A stretch of 64,000 nt of DNA, taken from the NCBI GenBank assembly GCA_039822105.1, contig JBCBMW010000003.1:62001-126000 (forward strand), written 5' to 3'. Of the stretch, positions 25,215 through 33,152 are shown one piece after another (the stretch's first letter is position 1; each line of letters begins with the position of its first letter). This stretch comes from Parvularcula sp039822105 (GTDB taxonomy: Bacteria; Pseudomonadota; Alphaproteobacteria; Caulobacterales; Parvularculaceae). The translations under genes and the position numbers were made by a program. The notes beneath the pieces are model-generated. The model was not told the DNA's origin, did no database searches, and was given only the letters and a program-made list of their open reading frames with translations.

Positions 25215-26675
25215 GTGAAGATCGAATCTATCAGAGAACTCAGAGGATTTCGCGGCATCAACGTGCTGCGAATTCTGGTCTTGGTTGCCGCTTTGGTGAC
25301 GATTTCGGGATTTGTGGCGGCCGGCGTCACGAACAAGCAAATGAAGGTCGTTGAGGACGTTCTACCCGCCGCGCCCGCGACCGAACAAAGCGCACGAACC
25401 ATCGACCTCGACGTGCTGCTCGCTGAAGCCATGGTGCAGCAGTCCATGGTCGAAACCGATGCCAGCATGGCGACAGTCGCGCTGCTCTCGTCCCGCGACC
25501 TCATCCGCTGCGACCAAGCGCCGAGCATCATCAATCAAGGCCGGTTCCAGATCGTCGGCGAAAGCCTTGTAACGTCGATGGGCCTATCGGCTTCGCCGCT
25601 TCTTGGGTTTGTCGGGCTCAACGCGATCCAACGCTACCAATGCGGTTGGGAAGGCGGCACCGAAGGCGTGCCCTGGTTCATGGCCGATGCGACCTTCTTC
25701 ACCTTAGCGGGCCTTGTGCTGATGATCGTGTTCAAGGACGTGCTGTTGAGCTGGTTCCCGCCAGCGAAAGCGGCGCTCGACGGATTGGAGCAGGTCCTGC
25801 AGCTCGCCGTGGCGCCGGTGGCGCTGGGCACCGTCTCGTCGATGTTCACTGCCGAGACCGGCGTGATTTTTGCCCAAGGAACCGTCGCGGTTGCGTCGTT
25901 CTTTCAAATGCAAACGGGCGGTGAGGTGATGATGGCTGGTCTCCCCTTCCCCACGCTCGGCGATGCGGGCGACGTTGGCGCCACGATGTTCCTAGGCAAC
26001 TTCATCGCCGCGATGATCGGTGTTGTGGTGAGTTTTGTGCTGTTTGTTGCAGGCAGCTTGGTGGCGGGCCTCGTGATGCTGGCGCCTTTGCCGCTGCTCG
26101 ACACGCTGCTGCGCTCCGTCCGCGGAGGGGCAATGATCGGCATGGCTGGAACGTCGGTCGCGGCGCCAGAGCTTTCTTTGCTGGTGGCCATACCGGTGTT
26201 CATCCTGGCACTTATCATCTTTCCCTTTGCGCTGAGGCTTCTTGTTTTTGGTGCGGTGAACGCCCTCGACTTTCTGCCCCTCAACCGCGGGCGCGGTATG
26301 GGGAAAACGCGGTTCGTCCGTGCATTCTCTGGCAAGGCAATCCCGGGGCTTCCCAAACGGACAGCGGGCCGTCTGAAGCGTGAGGACGACGGTACGCTGA
26401 CCTTCACCTATGCGCCGCTTTACATCATGCCGCGAAAGGCGATGGCCATTGATGAGGACATGCCCATGACGGTGGTGGAAGGCGTGTTGATGCCGTCGTT
26501 ACGGCTCGGTTTCCGTGGTACCGGCCCCGCGGCGTTCTTGTTGCCCGCCCGCTACCGGAAACACGGCGCGACCATCGCTGAACGCCTGACCATGGCGTTC
26601 GCGGTCAAAGGCTTCGATGGTACGATGGCAGATGGCAATTTGCGAGGCGGGCCACCCGCACGTGCGACAGGCTAG
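25215..26675 (+). CDS. Multi-pass membrane protein, unknown
   Basis: The 486-residue frame is taken from GTG 25215; an in-frame TTG at 25158 would add 19 residues. It has an N-terminal transmembrane helix ('VLRILVLVAALVTISGFVAA'), a periplasmic segment (about residues 45-160), then at least four more helices ('ATFFTLAGLVLMIVF', 'NFIAAMIGVVVSFVLFVAG', 'LVAGLVMLAPLPLL', 'LLVAIPVFILALIIFPFALRLL'). A basic C-terminal domain of about 130 residues follows ('RAFSGKAIPGLPKRTAGRLKRED'). No known family was recognised. It ends 3 bp before the stop of the convergent hydrolase gene. Coding character and codon use are good. Confidence 0.65.
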   Translation: MKIESIRELRGFRGINVLRILVLVAALVTISGFVAAGVTNKQMKVVEDVLPAAPATEQSARTIDLDVLLAEAMVQQSMVETDASMATVALLSSRDLIRCDQAPSIINQGRFQIVGESLVTSMGLSASPLLGFVGLNAIQRYQCGWEGGTEGVPWFMADATFFTLAGLVLMIVFKDVLLSWFPPAKAALDGLEQVLQLAVAPVALGTVSSMFTAETGVIFAQGTVAVASFFQMQTGGEVMMAGLPFPTLGDAGDVGATMFLGNFIAAMIGVVVSFVLFVAGSLVAGLVMLAPLPLLDTLLRSVRGGAMIGMAGTSVAAPELSLLVAIPVFILALIIFPFALRLLVFGAVNALDFLPLNRGRGMGKTRFVRAFSGKAIPGLPKRTAGRLKREDDGTLTFTYAPLYIMPRKAMAIDEDMPMTVVEGVLMPSLRLGFRGTGPAAFLLPARYRKHGATIAERLTMAFAVKGFDGTMADGNLRGGPPARATG

Positions 26676-26678
26676 CTT

Positions 26679-27512
26679 TTAAGCCTCACCTTCGACGATC
26701 ATACCGTCATAGGCAGGCTCGACATGACTGGGCGTTTCGTCCTGCACCGCTTGGTAATCCATCACCACGTGGAGATTCGTCAGCACACCTCTCCGGCAGC
26801 CTGCGCGCTCGATGTATTCCAGCGACTTCTCAAGGTGCAGGTGGCTGCCATGGGGGCGATACTGGAGCGCATCAATGATCCAAGTGTCGACACCCTCCAC
26901 AATCGGCCAACTCTCCGCTGGCAGATCATTGATATCTGCGGAGTAAGCGATCGATCCGCATCGAAAGCCCAAGGACTGTACGCTGCCGTGGTCTTGGATG
27001 AAAGGTGTCACAGGGATCGGGCCTGTCGGCCCGTCGATTTCGAACGTTTCGCCCGGCGCAGGCATCTCATACCGATCAAGAACAGCAGGGTACGGACTGC
27101 CCGGCGCCTGCTCAAAGCAATAGCGAAAACGAGGGATGAGGTTGGGCGAAGTGTCGTCGCCCAAATAGACCTTGACCCGGGCCATGTTCTTGATCGCCAC
27201 CACCCGAAGATCGTCAATCCCGTGGGTCTGGTCCGCGTGGTCATGGGTGATCACCACGGCGTCTAGATTTTCAATGCCGTTGTTGATCAGCTGGAGGCGC
27301 ATATCTGGTGACGTATCGATCAGGACGGTCGTCAGCCTGCCTTCAAATGAACCGTTCTCATCAGCGCGCTGTACAGCGATGGAGCACCGTGTTCGGAGGT
27401 TTTTGGGTTCGTTTGGGTCGCACTTGCCCCAATCGCCGCGGCCACCTGGACCGCCGATGCGCGGAACCCCGCCCGACGAACCGCATCCGAGAATGATGGC
27501 GCGCAACTTCAT
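26679..27512 (-). CDS. MBL-fold metallo-hydrolase, PhnP-like
   Basis: This 277-residue beta-lactamase-fold hydrolase starts with 'MKLRAIILGCGSSGGVPRIGG', the characteristic N-terminus of PhnP-type phosphodiesterases. The metal motif HxHxDH is 'ITHDHADQTHGIDDLR', with further ligands expected in 'FIQDHGSVQSLGFR', 'IAYSADINDLP' and 'LTNLHVVMDYQ'. A Cys cluster (WGKCDPNEPKNLRTRC) fits the zinc site seen in PhnP. PhnP hydrolyses cyclic ribose phosphate in phosphonate use. No phn genes are here, so the housekeeping substrate is unknown. It is last in the rlpA-dacC-tmk-holB-tatD operon; its ATG overlaps the tatD stop by 4 nt. Confidence 0.88.
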   Translation of the reverse strand: MKLRAIILGCGSSGGVPRIGGPGGRGDWGKCDPNEPKNLRTRCSIAVQRADENGSFEGRLTTVLIDTSPDMRLQLINNGIENLDAVVITHDHADQTHGIDDLRVVAIKNMARVKVYLGDDTSPNLIPRFRYCFEQAPGSPYPAVLDRYEMPAPGETFEIDGPTGPIPVTPFIQDHGSVQSLGFRCGSIAYSADINDLPAESWPIVEGVDTWIIDALQYRPHGSHLHLEKSLEYIERAGCRRGVLTNLHVVMDYQAVQDETPSHVEPAYDGMIVEGEA

Positions 27513-28288
27513 GGGCGCGGCGCCCTTTCAAACAAACGGAAGAAATTCTCCGTCGTCGCCTCTTCGATCACCGCCACCGGTTCTCCCCTGATCTCTGCCA
27601 ATTTCTCCGCCACCAGCGGAACATAGGCCGGCTCGTTGCGCCGGCCACGGTGCGGCACGGGCGCGAGGAAGGGGCAGTCGGTCTCGATCAGCAAACGGTC
27701 GAGCGGGACGTCTTTCGCGAGCGCGCGCACGTCGTCGGCCTTTTTGAACGTGATGATGCCAGAGAACGCCACATAGCCGCCCATGCCGATCCCCGCCTCC
27801 ATCAATGGACGTCCGCTGGTGTAACAGTGGAGGAGCAGCGGAAAGGGTTTCTTGGTATAGGCTTCCGTCAGCATGCGCCGCATTAGATCATCGGCCTCGC
27901 GGGTATGAACGATGAGCGGCAATCCCGTTTCCTGGGACGCGGCGATATGCGCGGCAAAGACAGCTCGCTGATCATCCTCCGGCGAGTAGCCGTAGTGAAA
28001 GTCGAGCCCGCACTCGCCAATGCCCACCACGTTCTCTGGCTTAGCGAGATCGATCAAGGCTTGCGCCGTGAGGTCAGAGAAGTCTTTGGCATGGTGCGGA
28101 TGAACGCCCACGGACCGGGTAAAACGCTTTGACTGCGCGGCAATCTCGGTGATCTCTGGTATGCTCTCGAGACGATCAGAAATCAAAAGCATGGCTCCGA
28201 CATTGGCCTCCTCGGCCCGCCTCAACACCGCATCGAGATCATCCGCATAGCGCTCGCCATGCAGATTCACGTGGCTGTCGACAAACAT
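27509..28288 (-). CDS. tatD: TatD-family metal-dependent hydrolase
   Basis: This 259-residue TIM-barrel hydrolase has TatD hallmarks: 'VGVHPHHAKDF', 'VVGIGECGLDFHY', 'PLIVHTREADDLMRRML', 'LLHCYTSG', 'LLIETDCPFLAPVPHRGRRNEPAYV'. TatD relatives are 3'-5' DNases that use two divalent metals and process damaged DNA. The normal N-terminal metal motif DSHCHL reads 'DSHVNLHG' here, so the second His of HxH is Asn. It lies in the operon between holB (1-nt overlap) and the MBL hydrolase (4-nt overlap). Confidence 0.92.
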   Translation of the reverse strand: MFVDSHVNLHGERYADDLDAVLRRAEEANVGAMLLISDRLESIPEITEIAAQSKRFTRSVGVHPHHAKDFSDLTAQALIDLAKPENVVGIGECGLDFHYGYSPEDDQRAVFAAHIAASQETGLPLIVHTREADDLMRRMLTEAYTKKPFPLLLHCYTSGRPLMEAGIGMGGYVAFSGIITFKKADDVRALAKDVPLDRLLIETDCPFLAPVPHRGRRNEPAYVPLVAEKLAEIRGEPVAVIEEATTENFFRLFERAPRP

Positions 28289-29268
28289 CAGGCCGCTCTC
28301 CCGGCCAGCGCGTCGCGCACCGCGAGACCAGCGATGTACGCCGTCTGACCCGGGTCCGCTGTTCCTTGTGCGCCAAACGTGTCCTGGGCGGCCTCATAAG
28401 CAGCCAAGCGCCTTGCCATCACATCACGACCAATATCTGGAGCCATGATCCCTTTCCTCAGACGGCTGAGGATCAGGCTGGTTGCTTCCTCGCGGGTGCC
28501 TTCAGCGGCTTTGCCGGCAAATTTTCGTGAGACGGTGAGAAGATCGTCTTTGCCGTGCACAGCGCGGAGCCAGCTTTCCGCCACCGCCATCGCTTCCTCC
28601 CCCTCGCCAAGCGCGAGCCGCAAGGCCCGGCCAGGCGCCCCGCCGCTTACCGCCGCAAAACGCTGGGCATCACCTGGCGAGATCTCGGTCTTGGTTTGAA
28701 GCCATGCGGCGAGAGGCTCCTCAGCAACAGGCGAGAGCACCAACCGACGACACCGACTGGTTAAGGTGGGAAGCAACCGCGACGTCGAACGGCTCAAAAG
28801 AAAAAGCGCCGTGCCCTTGGGCGGCTCTTCGAGGATCTTGAGAAGACTGTTGGCCGCCTCCCGCCGCAACTCGTCGGCGAGGTCAACGATGACGACCATC
28901 TTTCCGCTCACCGATGTTTTATGAAGACCTTCGATCACCTTCCGGGCGGAGGCCACATCGATCTCATCACGGAGCTTTCCGGTCTTCTCATTCTCTGTCC
29001 GGCGCAAAACGTGAAGATCCGGATGAGCGCCGGCGAGCATCAGGCTTCGCACCTTCTCATCGCTTTCACCCAGTCGCCGACCCCCGCTGAGCAGTGTCGC
29101 AGCCAGCATGAAGGCGAGGGTTGCCTTGCCCTGGGCCTCCGGCCCCACAAACACAAAACCGCCCTCCATCGCGTCCCGCGCGAGCAGCTGTTCAACGGTG
29201 AGCAAGGTGGACGGCGCCGCGAGGAAATCGCTGGCGGCTTCAGGAGGGGGTAGGTGATCCATCCTCAC
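28288..29268 (-). CDS. holB: DNA polymerase III subunit delta'
   Basis: Delta' is part of the clamp loader. The 326-residue protein (or 324 from ATG 29262) has the AAA+ layout with a degenerate P-loop 'FVGPEAQGKATLAFMLA', 'MVVIVDLADELRREAANSLLKILEEPP' (Walker B / SRC region) and 'LFLLSRSTSRLLPTLTSRCRRL' (sensor 1 and SRC box). The zinc-binding Cys module is not apparent, as in many alphaproteobacteria ('AHPDLHVLRR' region). The start overlaps the tmk end by 29 nt, so translation is coupled. The tmk-holB-tatD-MBL order is conserved in many bacteria. Confidence 0.93.
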   Translation of the reverse strand: MRMDHLPPPEAASDFLAAPSTLLTVEQLLARDAMEGGFVFVGPEAQGKATLAFMLAATLLSGGRRLGESDEKVRSLMLAGAHPDLHVLRRTENEKTGKLRDEIDVASARKVIEGLHKTSVSGKMVVIVDLADELRREAANSLLKILEEPPKGTALFLLSRSTSRLLPTLTSRCRRLVLSPVAEEPLAAWLQTKTEISPGDAQRFAAVSGGAPGRALRLALGEGEEAMAVAESWLRAVHGKDDLLTVSRKFAGKAAEGTREEATSLILSRLRKGIMAPDIGRDVMARRLAAYEAAQDTFGAQGTADPGQTAYIAGLAVRDALAGRAA

Positions 29269-29887
29269 GGTCTAGCAGACCTGGGAGCCGAGCCGAAACC
29301 GCTGATTGGATCGCTGTCGTCACATCATCCACCGGGGGGCGGGCATCGATGACCACGCAGCGTTCTGGTTCGCGCTCTGCGATGGACAGGAACCGCGCGC
29401 GGACCTTTTCGTGAAACTTGAGGCCCTTCGCCTCAAAACGGTCGGCGGCTCCCCTCGCCTCGGCACGCGCCAGACCCTCGCGGGCGGGAAGATCGAGAAT
29501 GATCGTAAGATGCGGATCACGCCGCGCCGCCCCCGCCCTGAGATCGGTGAGCAGCGCTGCCGAAATCCCGTCCTCGCCGCCCTGATAGGCTTCGGTCGAA
29601 TCAAAGAACCGGTCGCACAGAACCACATCGCCCCTGAAGAGCGCTGGCTCGATCACCGCCTCCACATGGCTGTCGCGCGCGGCGTTCATGAGCAGCGCTT
29701 CGGACAGCGGCGACCAGCGATGGTGGGGCGCGAGCAACAACTCGCGCAGAGCCTCGGCCTCGCTCGTTCCGCCCGGCTCTCGGGTGACTGTCACCGAACG
29801 GCCAACGTCCTTGATAGCATCGGCAAGGCGCCGGATTTGCGTGCTTTTGCCTGCGCCCTCTGGGCCTTCAAAGGTGATGAATGTCAC
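29240..29887 (-). CDS. tmk: dTMP kinase (thymidylate kinase)
   Basis: The enzyme phosphorylates dTMP to dTDP with ATP. The 215-residue protein has P-loop 'FEGPEGAGKSTQ', the DR[YFH] base-binding region 'DRFFDSTEAYQGG', 'VTREPGG' and the lid 'ARAEARGAADRFEAKG'. Length is normal. The start is GTG (29887), overlapping the TGA of dacC (GTGA). It lies in the overlapping replication/cell-wall operon. Confidence 0.95.
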   Translation of the reverse strand: MTFITFEGPEGAGKSTQIRRLADAIKDVGRSVTVTREPGGTSEAEALRELLLAPHHRWSPLSEALLMNAARDSHVEAVIEPALFRGDVVLCDRFFDSTEAYQGGEDGISAALLTDLRAGAARRDPHLTIILDLPAREGLARAEARGAADRFEAKGLKFHEKVRARFLSIAEREPERCVVIDARPPVDDVTTAIQSAVSARLPGLLDREDGSPTPS

Positions 29888-31038
29888 CGCTGTGCCTCGC
29901 CATCGGGCGGGGTCAACAGGGCCTGGAAGCCAAGGCCGATCTTTTCAAAGAAGCCTAGGCCGCGAACCCGCTCCGCCGTGTAGAGAGGGTACTCCCGCGC
30001 CTCCTCTCCGGGAAGCGTCAGGCGCAGCACCGCGACCTGTTCGCCCGGGCGAATGGGCGCGCGCAAGGGCCCTTCGTAGACGAGCTCGGCCTGCGCGTCC
30101 GCCAGGATCGTCTTGTGCCGTGTGAATGCCACATCCTGTTCGATCCGAAGGCTGACCGTATCCGATTTACCGGCAAACACCGTAGCGCTGCCCACGATAT
30201 CGCCCGCCATGAAGTACTGCCTTGTGTCAAAAGCCTCAAAAGCTTCGCGCATGAGGTCAAAACCGGCCAGGCGGCGATCACGCTCAGAGTCCAAGCCAGC
30301 AACCACGGCGATCCTGGTCAGCCCGTCTTGCTCCGCGAGACCCACAACGCCGTAACCTGCCTCTTCCGTATGGCCAGTTTTCATGCCGCGGGCGCCAGGA
30401 AACTCAGCAGCGATCAGTGGGTTTCGATTGGACTGGGTGATGCCGGACCAGGTGAACTCGTCGATCCCAAAAAGATACCGGTACTGGGGGTACGAGTTCC
30501 AGATGTGCCGAGCCAGCCGCGCAAGATCCCGCATGCTCATCCGCTGATCAGGGTTCGGAAGACCGGTCGGATTGCCAAAGCTCGACTCCGTGAGACCCCA
30601 GGCTTGCGCCCGAGCATTCATCAGCTCAGCAAACGCTTCCTCGTCACCCGCAATGTTCTCCGCAACCACAATGCACGCATCATTGCCCGACAGAACAACG
30701 ATGCCTTTGAGCAGATCCAGCACTTCGATCTCGGTATCGACGAGCACGAACATTTTCGAGCCGCCCGTGCGCCAAGCTTTCTCCGAGACATAAAAGGGCG
30801 TGTCCGGCGTAAGTCGGCCCTGCTCTATCATGTCGAGCACGACCGCCACGGTCATCAGCTTGGACATCGACGCAGGAGGCACGGCGATGTCCGCCTTCTT
30901 CCCGTAGAGAAGATCCCCCGTTGCGACATCCATAATGGCGGCATGGGTCGCGCGGGTCTTAATCAGATCCGCAGCTGACCCACTGGCTCCAAAACCGATC
31001 CACAGACAAAGCGCAAAGCGCAGAAGGCGCAGCGTCAA
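29884..31038 (-). CDS. dacC: D-alanyl-D-alanine carboxypeptidase, PBP5/6 type (S11)
   Basis: This periplasmic DD-carboxypeptidase trims peptidoglycan stem peptides. The 384-residue protein has a signal peptide, the SxxK site 'PPASMSKLM' (Ser57/Lys60), SGN in 'IVVLSGNDACIV' and KTG in 'GARGMKTGHTEEAG'. A C-terminal PBP5-like beta domain and an end amphipathic helix fit membrane association ('VRGLGFFEKIGLGFQALLTP'). The start is TTG at 31038, overlapping the rlpA stop (TTGA), with GAGG just upstream. Gene symbol by family; which E. coli homologue it equals is not resolvable. Confidence 0.92.
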   Translation of the reverse strand: MTLRLLRFALCLWIGFGASGSAADLIKTRATHAAIMDVATGDLLYGKKADIAVPPASMSKLMTVAVVLDMIEQGRLTPDTPFYVSEKAWRTGGSKMFVLVDTEIEVLDLLKGIVVLSGNDACIVVAENIAGDEEAFAELMNARAQAWGLTESSFGNPTGLPNPDQRMSMRDLARLARHIWNSYPQYRYLFGIDEFTWSGITQSNRNPLIAAEFPGARGMKTGHTEEAGYGVVGLAEQDGLTRIAVVAGLDSERDRRLAGFDLMREAFEAFDTRQYFMAGDIVGSATVFAGKSDTVSLRIEQDVAFTRHKTILADAQAELVYEGPLRAPIRPGEQVAVLRLTLPGEEAREYPLYTAERVRGLGFFEKIGLGFQALLTPPDGEAQR

Positions 31039-31919
31039 TTCACAACCTCTTGGACAATCATCGCGTCAACGAACCCCGACTCAATAGCAGTCTGAAGCCC
31101 ATTTTGCGCGCTCATGATATCCGAATAAGGCCCCAGCCTTACAAAAGTTAACGCGCGGCCGTTGCGGCGGCCCTGCTCGACCGACACCGGGGCTCCGACG
31201 CCGAAGCGCGAGGCGGCGGTGTTCGCGTTGCCGGCGGACGAAAACGCCCCAACCTGGACGTAAAGCGCGTTGCTTCGGCTGAACGAGGTTGGCGCGGCCG
31301 GCGCCGCCGGTGCACTCATACTGGTGTAGACGAGGTTCGGGTTCGAGGGCTGTGTGGGTGCTGCCTGCGCCACTTGCGGTGAGCGGCGGCTTGGCGGTTT
31401 TGAGGCCAGCGACTGGCCACGCTCTCTCTGGCCGACGCGGGTGATGGCATCGGACAGGCGAGCCTCACCGACATAGCGCACACGCACCGGTGCCACGCCA
31501 GCATCGAGCGTGCCAAGCTTCCGCGCCGACTCCATAGAGAGGTCGATGATACGGTTCTGGGCAAAGGGTCCGCGGTCATTCACCCGCACGCGGATTTTCT
31601 TGCCCGTCTTTTGGTTGGTGACCTCGACAATCGAGGGCAGCGGCAGCGTTGGATGCGCCGCGGTCAGGCGATTTTGGTCAAAGATCTCGCCATTCGCCGT
31701 CAGCTTGCCGTGGAAATTGGGGCCATACCAGGACGCCATACCCACCCGGTTGTAGTTGGGATCCACCGCCGGATAGTACCAGCGACCGCCAATCTGATAA
31801 GGCTCGCCGACCTTTACATGCGGGCTGGGAACAGCCGTCCTCTTCCCGCCAGGCGTCGAACAGGCCGCGATCACGAAGAGAGTGAAAAGTGCAAAGGCGC
31901 GCAAAACAGTGCTGGTCAA
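31035..31919 (-). CDS. rlpA: Septal ring lytic transglycosylase RlpA
   Basis: This 294-residue lipoprotein has signal 'VLRAFALFTLFVIAACS' (lipobox IAAC). The DPBB domain is about residues 60-150 ('GMASWYGPNFHGKLTANGEIFD', 'VRVNDRGPFAQNRIIDLS', with the catalytic Asp in NDRGPF). A Pro/Ser linker and a C-terminal SPOR domain ('ALYVQVGAFSSAGNANTAA ... VRLGPYSD') bind denuded septal glycan. It cleaves glycan strands without stem peptides. The TTG start has SD GGAGGAA five bases upstream. It is the first gene of the long minus-strand operon down to 26679. Confidence 0.94.
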   Translation of the reverse strand: MTSTVLRAFALFTLFVIAACSTPGGKRTAVPSPHVKVGEPYQIGGRWYYPAVDPNYNRVGMASWYGPNFHGKLTANGEIFDQNRLTAAHPTLPLPSIVEVTNQKTGKKIRVRVNDRGPFAQNRIIDLSMESARKLGTLDAGVAPVRVRYVGEARLSDAITRVGQRERGQSLASKPPSRRSPQVAQAAPTQPSNPNLVYTSMSAPAAPAAPTSFSRSNALYVQVGAFSSAGNANTAASRFGVGAPVSVEQGRRNGRALTFVRLGPYSDIMSAQNGLQTAIESGFVDAMIVQEVVN

Positions 31920-31924
31920 GACGG

Positions 31925-31931
31925 TTCCTCC
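31925..31931 (-). promoter_or_regulatory. Shine-Dalgarno site fixing the rlpA TTG start
   Basis: GGAGGAA on the minus strand lies 5 nt before the TTG at 31919. No ATG near it gives a complete lipoprotein signal. Confidence 0.7.
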
Positions 31932-32021
31932 GATCCTGCCCCCAGGAGACCCCGCCTCTTTCCCGCCATCTTGGTTAAAAGGACGTTCAGAAACGGAAGT
32001 CGGCTCGCCGCAGACGGGCCT

Positions 32022-33152
32022 TCAAAGTGGGTCTGTTTGGTAAAGCCTAACACGAAGGGGACCGTGAGGCACGGGGGGGCCGGGCTGCTTGAACGGCAGG
32101 CCAGTGGCTTTGGCGAGCTTGGCGTCGCTGGTGACAATCGCCGCCCGCCATCCCGTGAACCGGTCCCGCATGACCGAACCGATGCTGGCATAAAGCGCGG
32201 TCAGCTCACGGCGATCCCCGATGCGCTCGCCATAGGGCGGATTGATCATCACAAGGCCCGGCGGACCCTCTGGCCGTTCCAGCTGACTGAGTGGTTGGTG
32301 GCGGAACTGGACGACGTCCGAGAGCCCTGCGCGTTCCGCGTTCTGACGGCTGGCTTCAATGGCGGCGCCGTTGCGGTCCGCGCCGATGACGGTGTTGACC
32401 GTGTTGGTTGTTGGCGTCTCTCTCCGCATCGCCTCGCATACGTCGGCGTCAAACGTGGCCAGGCGTTCAAACGCGAAGTGGCGATCCCGTCCGGGTGCGA
32501 GGCCGCGGGACCATAAGGCGGCCTCAAGCGGGATTGTGCCGGAGCCGCACATCGGATCGATCAACGGTTCTTGGCCCGAAAACCCAGCAGCATGGAGGAA
32601 CAGCGCGGCCATGGTCTCGCGCAGCGGCGCCTTCACCACCGATTGCTTATAGCCTCTCTTGTGAAGGAGCTCGCCGGACGTATCGAGGCTGACAGTGCAT
32701 ATATCCTTCTCGATACGGACGAAGATCTTAGCGCCGCCCCCTTTGTCGAAGGCCACGCCTGCTTTCGCGATAGCGGCCTTCCGCACCCGCTCGGCGGCGG
32801 CGCCAGAGTGATAGATCTTCGATGCCCGGCATGTCGCCTCGACGGAGATCGTCGTCCCGGGCGTGAGCACGCTTTCCCAAGGCAATGTGCGTGAGCGTTT
32901 GTCTAAGGTCGAAAGATGAGCGGCCCGAAAACTCCCCAGGCGGACGAGCACGCGGCTGGCGCCGCGGAGCCACAAATTGGCCCGCCAGACGTCTGCCCAC
33001 TGACCAGTGCATTCCACGCCGCCTGGCACCGCACGCGGTTTGGTCAGACCAAGCTCCCGCGCTTCTTCCAAAAGCCAGGGCTCAAGCCCAGGCGGCGCCG
33101 CCAAAAAGATCGTCAGCTCACCGTCCGTTACCGGAGAGCGCTGATCACTCAT
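32022..33152 (-). CDS. THUMP-domain class I SAM-dependent RNA methyltransferase (RlmL/YpsC-like)
   Basis: The 376-residue protein starts at ATG 33152, overlapping the prfB stop by 8 nt; the longer frame to 33218 runs inside prfB. The N-terminal region ('IFLAAPPGLEPWLLEEARELG') and about residues 60-160 resemble THUMP/NFLD. The C-terminal Rossmann domain has 'LIDPMCGSGTIPLEAALW' (SAM motif) and 'MINPPYGERIG' (NPPY), typical of guanine-N2 RNA methyltransferases such as the RlmL N-terminal half (m2G2445 of 23S rRNA). The target is inferred. Confidence 0.9.
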   Translation of the reverse strand: MSDQRSPVTDGELTIFLAAPPGLEPWLLEEARELGLTKPRAVPGGVECTGQWADVWRANLWLRGASRVLVRLGSFRAAHLSTLDKRSRTLPWESVLTPGTTISVEATCRASKIYHSGAAAERVRKAAIAKAGVAFDKGGGAKIFVRIEKDICTVSLDTSGELLHKRGYKQSVVKAPLRETMAALFLHAAGFSGQEPLIDPMCGSGTIPLEAALWSRGLAPGRDRHFAFERLATFDADVCEAMRRETPTTNTVNTVIGADRNGAAIEASRQNAERAGLSDVVQFRHQPLSQLERPEGPPGLVMINPPYGERIGDRRELTALYASIGSVMRDRFTGWRAAIVTSDAKLAKATGLPFKQPGPPVPHGPLRVRLYQTDPL

